Positions 7,750 to 9,821 of a DNA stretch of 9,821 bases are shown in pieces. Under the pieces are notes generated by a model. The model saw only the letters and a list, made by a program, of their open reading frames with translations. It ran no database searches and was not told where the DNA came from. Origin of the DNA: Planctomycetaceae bacterium (GTDB lineage Bacteria > Planctomycetota > Planctomycetia > Pirellulales > Thermoguttaceae); the NCBI GenBank assembly GCA_031287585.1, contig JAITST010000483.1, positions 1 through 9,821 on the forward strand, written 5' to 3'. The translations under genes and the position numbers were made by a program. Positions within the stretch are counted from its first letter, which is position 1, and each line of letters begins with the position of its first letter.

Positions 7750-8208
7750 ATGATACGTCCAACAATGCAATTCCGTGCGATATTCAACGCAACAACAGTG
7801 CCGGTAGTCGAGCAAGTCGCGTACTTCGACGAAGCCCGTCAGGCACTGTTGGCTGGTAACATCGCTAACTACGATACGCCTACGTACCGGGCAAGAGACC
7901 TTGACGTTGGTAACTTCAAAAAGAAACTAAACCAAGCGATAGCGGACAAACACGACCCGCCGCGTGGACCTAACTACGTAAATTATCCGGTAAAAAGCAA
8001 CCTGCAAAATTTCTGGCACGGCGAAGCAAGCCCAACAGGAGAAATCTGGCCCGATGACCAACACATTCTATACCACGACTGGAACAACGTAGGGTTAGAA
8101 ACCCAAGTTTCAGAAATGGCAAAAAACAATATGGAGTTTAATACCGCGTTAACAATAATGCGTCACCAAATGCAACTCCTGCTAACATCTATCAGCGAAA
8201 GAGTGTAA
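7750..8208 (+). CDS. flgB: Flagellar basal-body rod protein FlgB
   Basis: FlgB forms the proximal part of the flagellar rod in the periplasm, exported through the flagellar type III apparatus, next to FlgC, FlgF and FliE. The rod-family signature is clear at residues 33-50: LLAGNIANYDTPTYRARD, with the Asn-Ala-Asn/Thr-Pro-Tyr pattern. The C-terminal helix (about 116-148: LETQVSEMAKNNMEF, then MRHQMQLLLTSI) is the typical rod/hook packing helix. The 152-aa length is normal and the gene appears intact. The start could be ATG 7750 or the in-frame ATG 7765; the latter gives MQFRAIFNATTVPVVEQV, closer to the usual FlgB beginning. Neither has a Shine-Dalgarno, because the upstream DNA is the A/T-rich palindrome. 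The usual following genes flgC and fliE are absent. Confidence 0.94.
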   Translation: MIRPTMQFRAIFNATTVPVVEQVAYFDEARQALLAGNIANYDTPTYRARDLDVGNFKKKLNQAIADKHDPPRGPNYVNYPVKSNLQNFWHGEASPTGEIWPDDQHILYHDWNNVGLETQVSEMAKNNMEFNTALTIMRHQMQLLLTSISERV

Positions 8209-8392
8209 CTGTATAATAGGCAAACGTAAACGAAGCCGACCTAATTTTGATAAACGAAAGACATACAACTTGCTGTCAAAATGAAATACCAAAACAAGAA
8301 ACACTATTTTTAGCAGAGTAGGTGAAGGGGCAACATTGTTTAGGTTTTGGCATTCAGTTTCGGGATTTCTCCTTTCCGTGTCTCATCAGCCG

Positions 8393-8408
8393 GAGAGTAA
8401 AATCTCTC
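8393..8408. promoter_or_regulatory. Short inverted repeat abutting the -35 box
   Basis: GAGAG and CTCTC, separated by six bases, end exactly where the TTGACA hexamer begins. Its position would suit an activator or repressor site, but a 5-base arm is short and can arise by chance. Confidence 0.25.
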
Positions 8409-8437
8409 TTGACACATCTGACGCTTTTCGCTACACT
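8409..8437 (+). promoter_or_regulatory. Sigma70-type promoter before the decayed sulfatase gene
   Basis: A perfect TTGACA at 8409-8414 is followed after 17 bases by TACACT at 8432-8437 (four of six consensus positions). The expected start of transcription lies near 8444, leaving a leader of about 50 bases before ATG 8493. Confidence 0.5.
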
Positions 8438-8492
8438 CTCAACACGTTAATTTTCGGCTTTTTATCTTTTCGCAATCATCACAAAACCACGT

Positions 8493-9047
8493 ATGCAAAA
8501 TACTTCACCTACCACCTTTAATCTGTTACTGAAAAACATTTCCGTTTCACTATTGATACCAGTCACAATCGCGTGTACAGCGTTTTCGATATTCCACTCA
8601 AATATGGGCGAGGTATCCGGTACACCGGAACAAGTTGTCTCGATGCTCAGCATATTCGTCATAACGGCTGCGATTACATTGTTTTGTTTGAACCTGCCGT
8701 TCTTATTGTTTCGTAACAAAACTTGCTTCACGTTTATCAATCTTGGGTTACTTTGTGCGGGTATCCTTTTGTGGATTCAAAGTAACGTATTCGTGTGGAA
8801 AATTGGCGTACTTGACGGTTCTGAAATTGAGTGGAGCCGGTTTCGATTCAATATGTTACTTGAATTATTTTGTTATGTTGCGGTAATTGTTTGTATCATA
8901 CGTTGCCGCAGATGGTTTTCAATCTACACTATTCGTCTCGCGTCAATTGTGATTGCAACACAAATCATTACAACATTGTTCACATCGCATAGCGTCATAG
9001 AATGTGCGATTTTGTGCGGAGCAGGCGGTAAGGATACAATATCATGA
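8493..9047 (+). pseudogene. N-terminal membrane domain of a broken sulfatase-like protein
   Basis: The 184-aa frame encodes four to five hydrophobic segments at about 11-35, 47-73, 77-101, 121-137 and 144-163, with a GVLDGSEIEW loop at 105-114. This resembles the membrane domain of inner-membrane sulfatase/LTA-synthase or phosphoethanolamine-transferase-like proteins, in which several helices anchor a periplasmic alkaline-phosphatase-superfamily domain. That domain should follow, but the frame ends in GAGGKDTIS after the last helix. Pieces of the catalytic domain continue downstream in another frame, so I read it as the 5' part of a decayed gene. It could still make a stable small membrane protein. 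No Shine-Dalgarno is visible, but a promoter lies 55-84 bases upstream. Confidence 0.65.
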
Positions 9048-9324
9048 AAAAAGTACACGTATTGACGGCGCACTGCGTCAGTCTGTCGCGGTGGTAAAAA
9101 TTGTTCAAACTTATCTCGCGAAACTCAAAGAGACAAACTCGTACGACAACTCACTTATTATCGTTATGTCTGATCACGGTTTCCGTCAGTTTCCTGAAAC
9201 ATCGTTTGACAGTACCAATGCGTATCGTTCTTTGTTGCTCGTTAAACGTCCGTCGCAACACCGCGACATATTGCAGGTAACACTTCGCCGCTGTACATCA
9301 AAGACACAACACCCGCGATATTGA
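9004..9324 (+). pseudogene. Fragment of the sulfatase catalytic domain (SDHG motif)
   Basis: From about 9061 this frame encodes a recognisable late part of an alkaline-phosphatase-superfamily sulfatase domain: ALRQSVAVVKIVQTYLAKLK, then YDNSLIIVMSDHG, with Asp57 and His58 (codons 9172-9177) being the metal-ligand pair in this superfamily. The earlier part of the domain, including the N-terminal metal site and the nucleophilic Thr/Ser/Cys, is missing. The frame loses similarity after LLLVKRPSQHRDI at about 9270, and the last 15 residues are out-of-frame product. The apparent ATG at 9004 is probably not a real start. Confidence 0.65.
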
Positions 9325-9671
9325 CAGAACTGGGATTAGAACGTCAGGAAGGTTCGTTTTCGTGGTTTAACGTACCGCGTGAAGTTGTGGAAAACCGTAA
9401 AAACCGTGACTTAGATCGTAACGATTCTGATTTGAAGAATCAAAAGTTTGCGTGTGAAACATTGAAAAGCGGTGACCAAATTGAGATTTCACACAAGTAT
9501 GTAACGTTGCAATCGAACGAGGTAAAAGTAGAAATTCTAGGCGACGAGTACGACGAAATCGGTAAATTGGACAACGCGAAAATGATGTTATGTCTCTCAC
9601 CGAAATACATGCAAACAATTCAGTACACAACACCGTTAAAGACTGAATACATAATAAATAAGTCACCGTAA
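9276..9671 (+). pseudogene. C-terminal fragment of the sulfatase-like protein
   Basis: The frame starting near 9276 reads GNTSPLYIKDTTPAILTELG, the usual continuation after the LLLVK strand in this family. It therefore continues the previous fragment with a shift equal to a one-base loss (or two-base gain) around 9262-9280. It runs on through FSWFNVPRE and a polar strand-rich tail to TAA at 9669-9671. A TTG at 9321 could serve as a formal start, but no ribosome binding site supports it. Confidence 0.6.
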
Positions 9672-9696
9672 AACAATAAAACGCTCTTGACAGATC

Positions 9697-9723
9697 AATA
9701 GGCGACGGAGTTTTCCGCCTATT
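9697..9723 (+). terminator. Possible terminator after the sulfatase remnant
   Basis: AATAGGCG (9697-9704) and CGCCTATT (9716-9723) form a perfect 8-base stem with an 11-base loop, 25 bases after the last stop codon. What follows is TATTATTATA-like, not a pure T run, so termination strength is uncertain. Confidence 0.5.
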
Positions 9724-9782
9724 ATTATACAGGTAACGTTTGAAAATTGCGTTACTTACATTACCAATTAGATGTTGACAAA

Positions 9783-9821
9783 GAATCTTTACCCCGTAGG
9801 GGTTAAACATGGATAACCCCG
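9783..9821 (+). repeat. G/C palindromic dispersed motif, copy 2
   Basis: ACCCC-GTA-GGGGT forms one hairpin. The same GGGGTTA can instead pair with TAACCCC eight bases further on. The left half matches, in inverted orientation, the motif at 163-192. The element runs to the window edge, so its full length is unknown. Confidence 0.6.

Larger units (their letters stand above)
8209..8492. other. Gap after flgB with promoter signals but no gene
   Basis: No convincing coding frame is present; the 61-codon frame at 8336-8521 has no family features and overlaps the next gene's start. TATAAT occurs at 8212-8217 right after the flgB stop but lacks a good -35 at the right distance. The second half of the gap holds a strong -35/-10 pair. 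I saw no tRNA or recognisable structured RNA. Confidence 0.5.

Noticed and set aside
8212..8217. TATAAT just after flgB as a promoter
   Set aside because: The hexamer is perfect, but the position 17 bases upstream reads CTATCA (three of six matches) and no extended -10 TG is present.
9004..9050. Programmed frameshift at the A-rich run joining the membrane domain to the SDHG fragment
   Set aside because: A6 at 9047-9052 could be slippery, but joining the frames would still leave out most of the catalytic domain, and a second shift near 9270 would also be needed. Decay is simpler.
9687..9692. TTGACA before the terminal hairpin as a promoter
   Set aside because: No -10-like hexamer lies 16-18 bases downstream; that position is the loop of the hairpin at 9697-9723.
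9367..9810. 147-codon antisense frame ending the window
   Set aside because: Its start lies in the dispersed G/C palindrome and the rest runs opposite the sulfatase C-terminal fragment; there is no family resemblance.

Overview
The window looks like a Planctomycetota chromosome, most likely from the Pirellulales side. This is inferred from the gene set and protein style, not from a marker gene. It holds a recO gene, a BamD-type TPR lipoprotein, a short planctomycete-type LptE, a giant membrane-anchored TPR protein, a FlgN-like protein and flgB, all on the + strand. Base composition is moderate and several genes start without any Shine-Dalgarno sequence.

Region by region: 1-400 is noncoding as far as I can tell and contains a G/C-rich palindromic motif near 163-192. 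Positions 401-8208 hold six collinear genes: recO (401-1285), a 680-aa BamD-like TPR lipoprotein overlapping the end of recO (1260-3302), lptE (3338-3865), a 1034-aa one-pass membrane TPR protein (4012-7116), a FlgN-like protein (7128-7676) and flgB (7750-8208). The spacing suggests one or two transcription units. Three of the gaps carry A/T-rich heptamer-iterated elements (ATTTTAG and its complement). Two of these are long imperfect palindromes, and one of them supplies the stop codon of the FlgN-like gene and abuts flgB.

After flgB the flagellar series stops, since no flgC or fliE follows. A 284-base gap with a good sigma70-type promoter leads into the remains of a membrane-anchored sulfatase/phosphoethanolamine-transferase-like gene (8493-9671). 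Its N-terminal membrane domain, a short piece carrying the SDHG metal-ligand motif and a C-terminal tail now lie in different frames, and most of the catalytic domain is missing. A hairpin and a second, inverted copy of the G/C-rich palindromic motif close the window.

Functionally, the BamD-like protein, LptE and the large TPR protein are expected to act in envelope and outer-membrane assembly. FlgN and FlgB serve flagellar export and the proximal rod. RecO is a DNA repair mediator and probably only shares the transcript.
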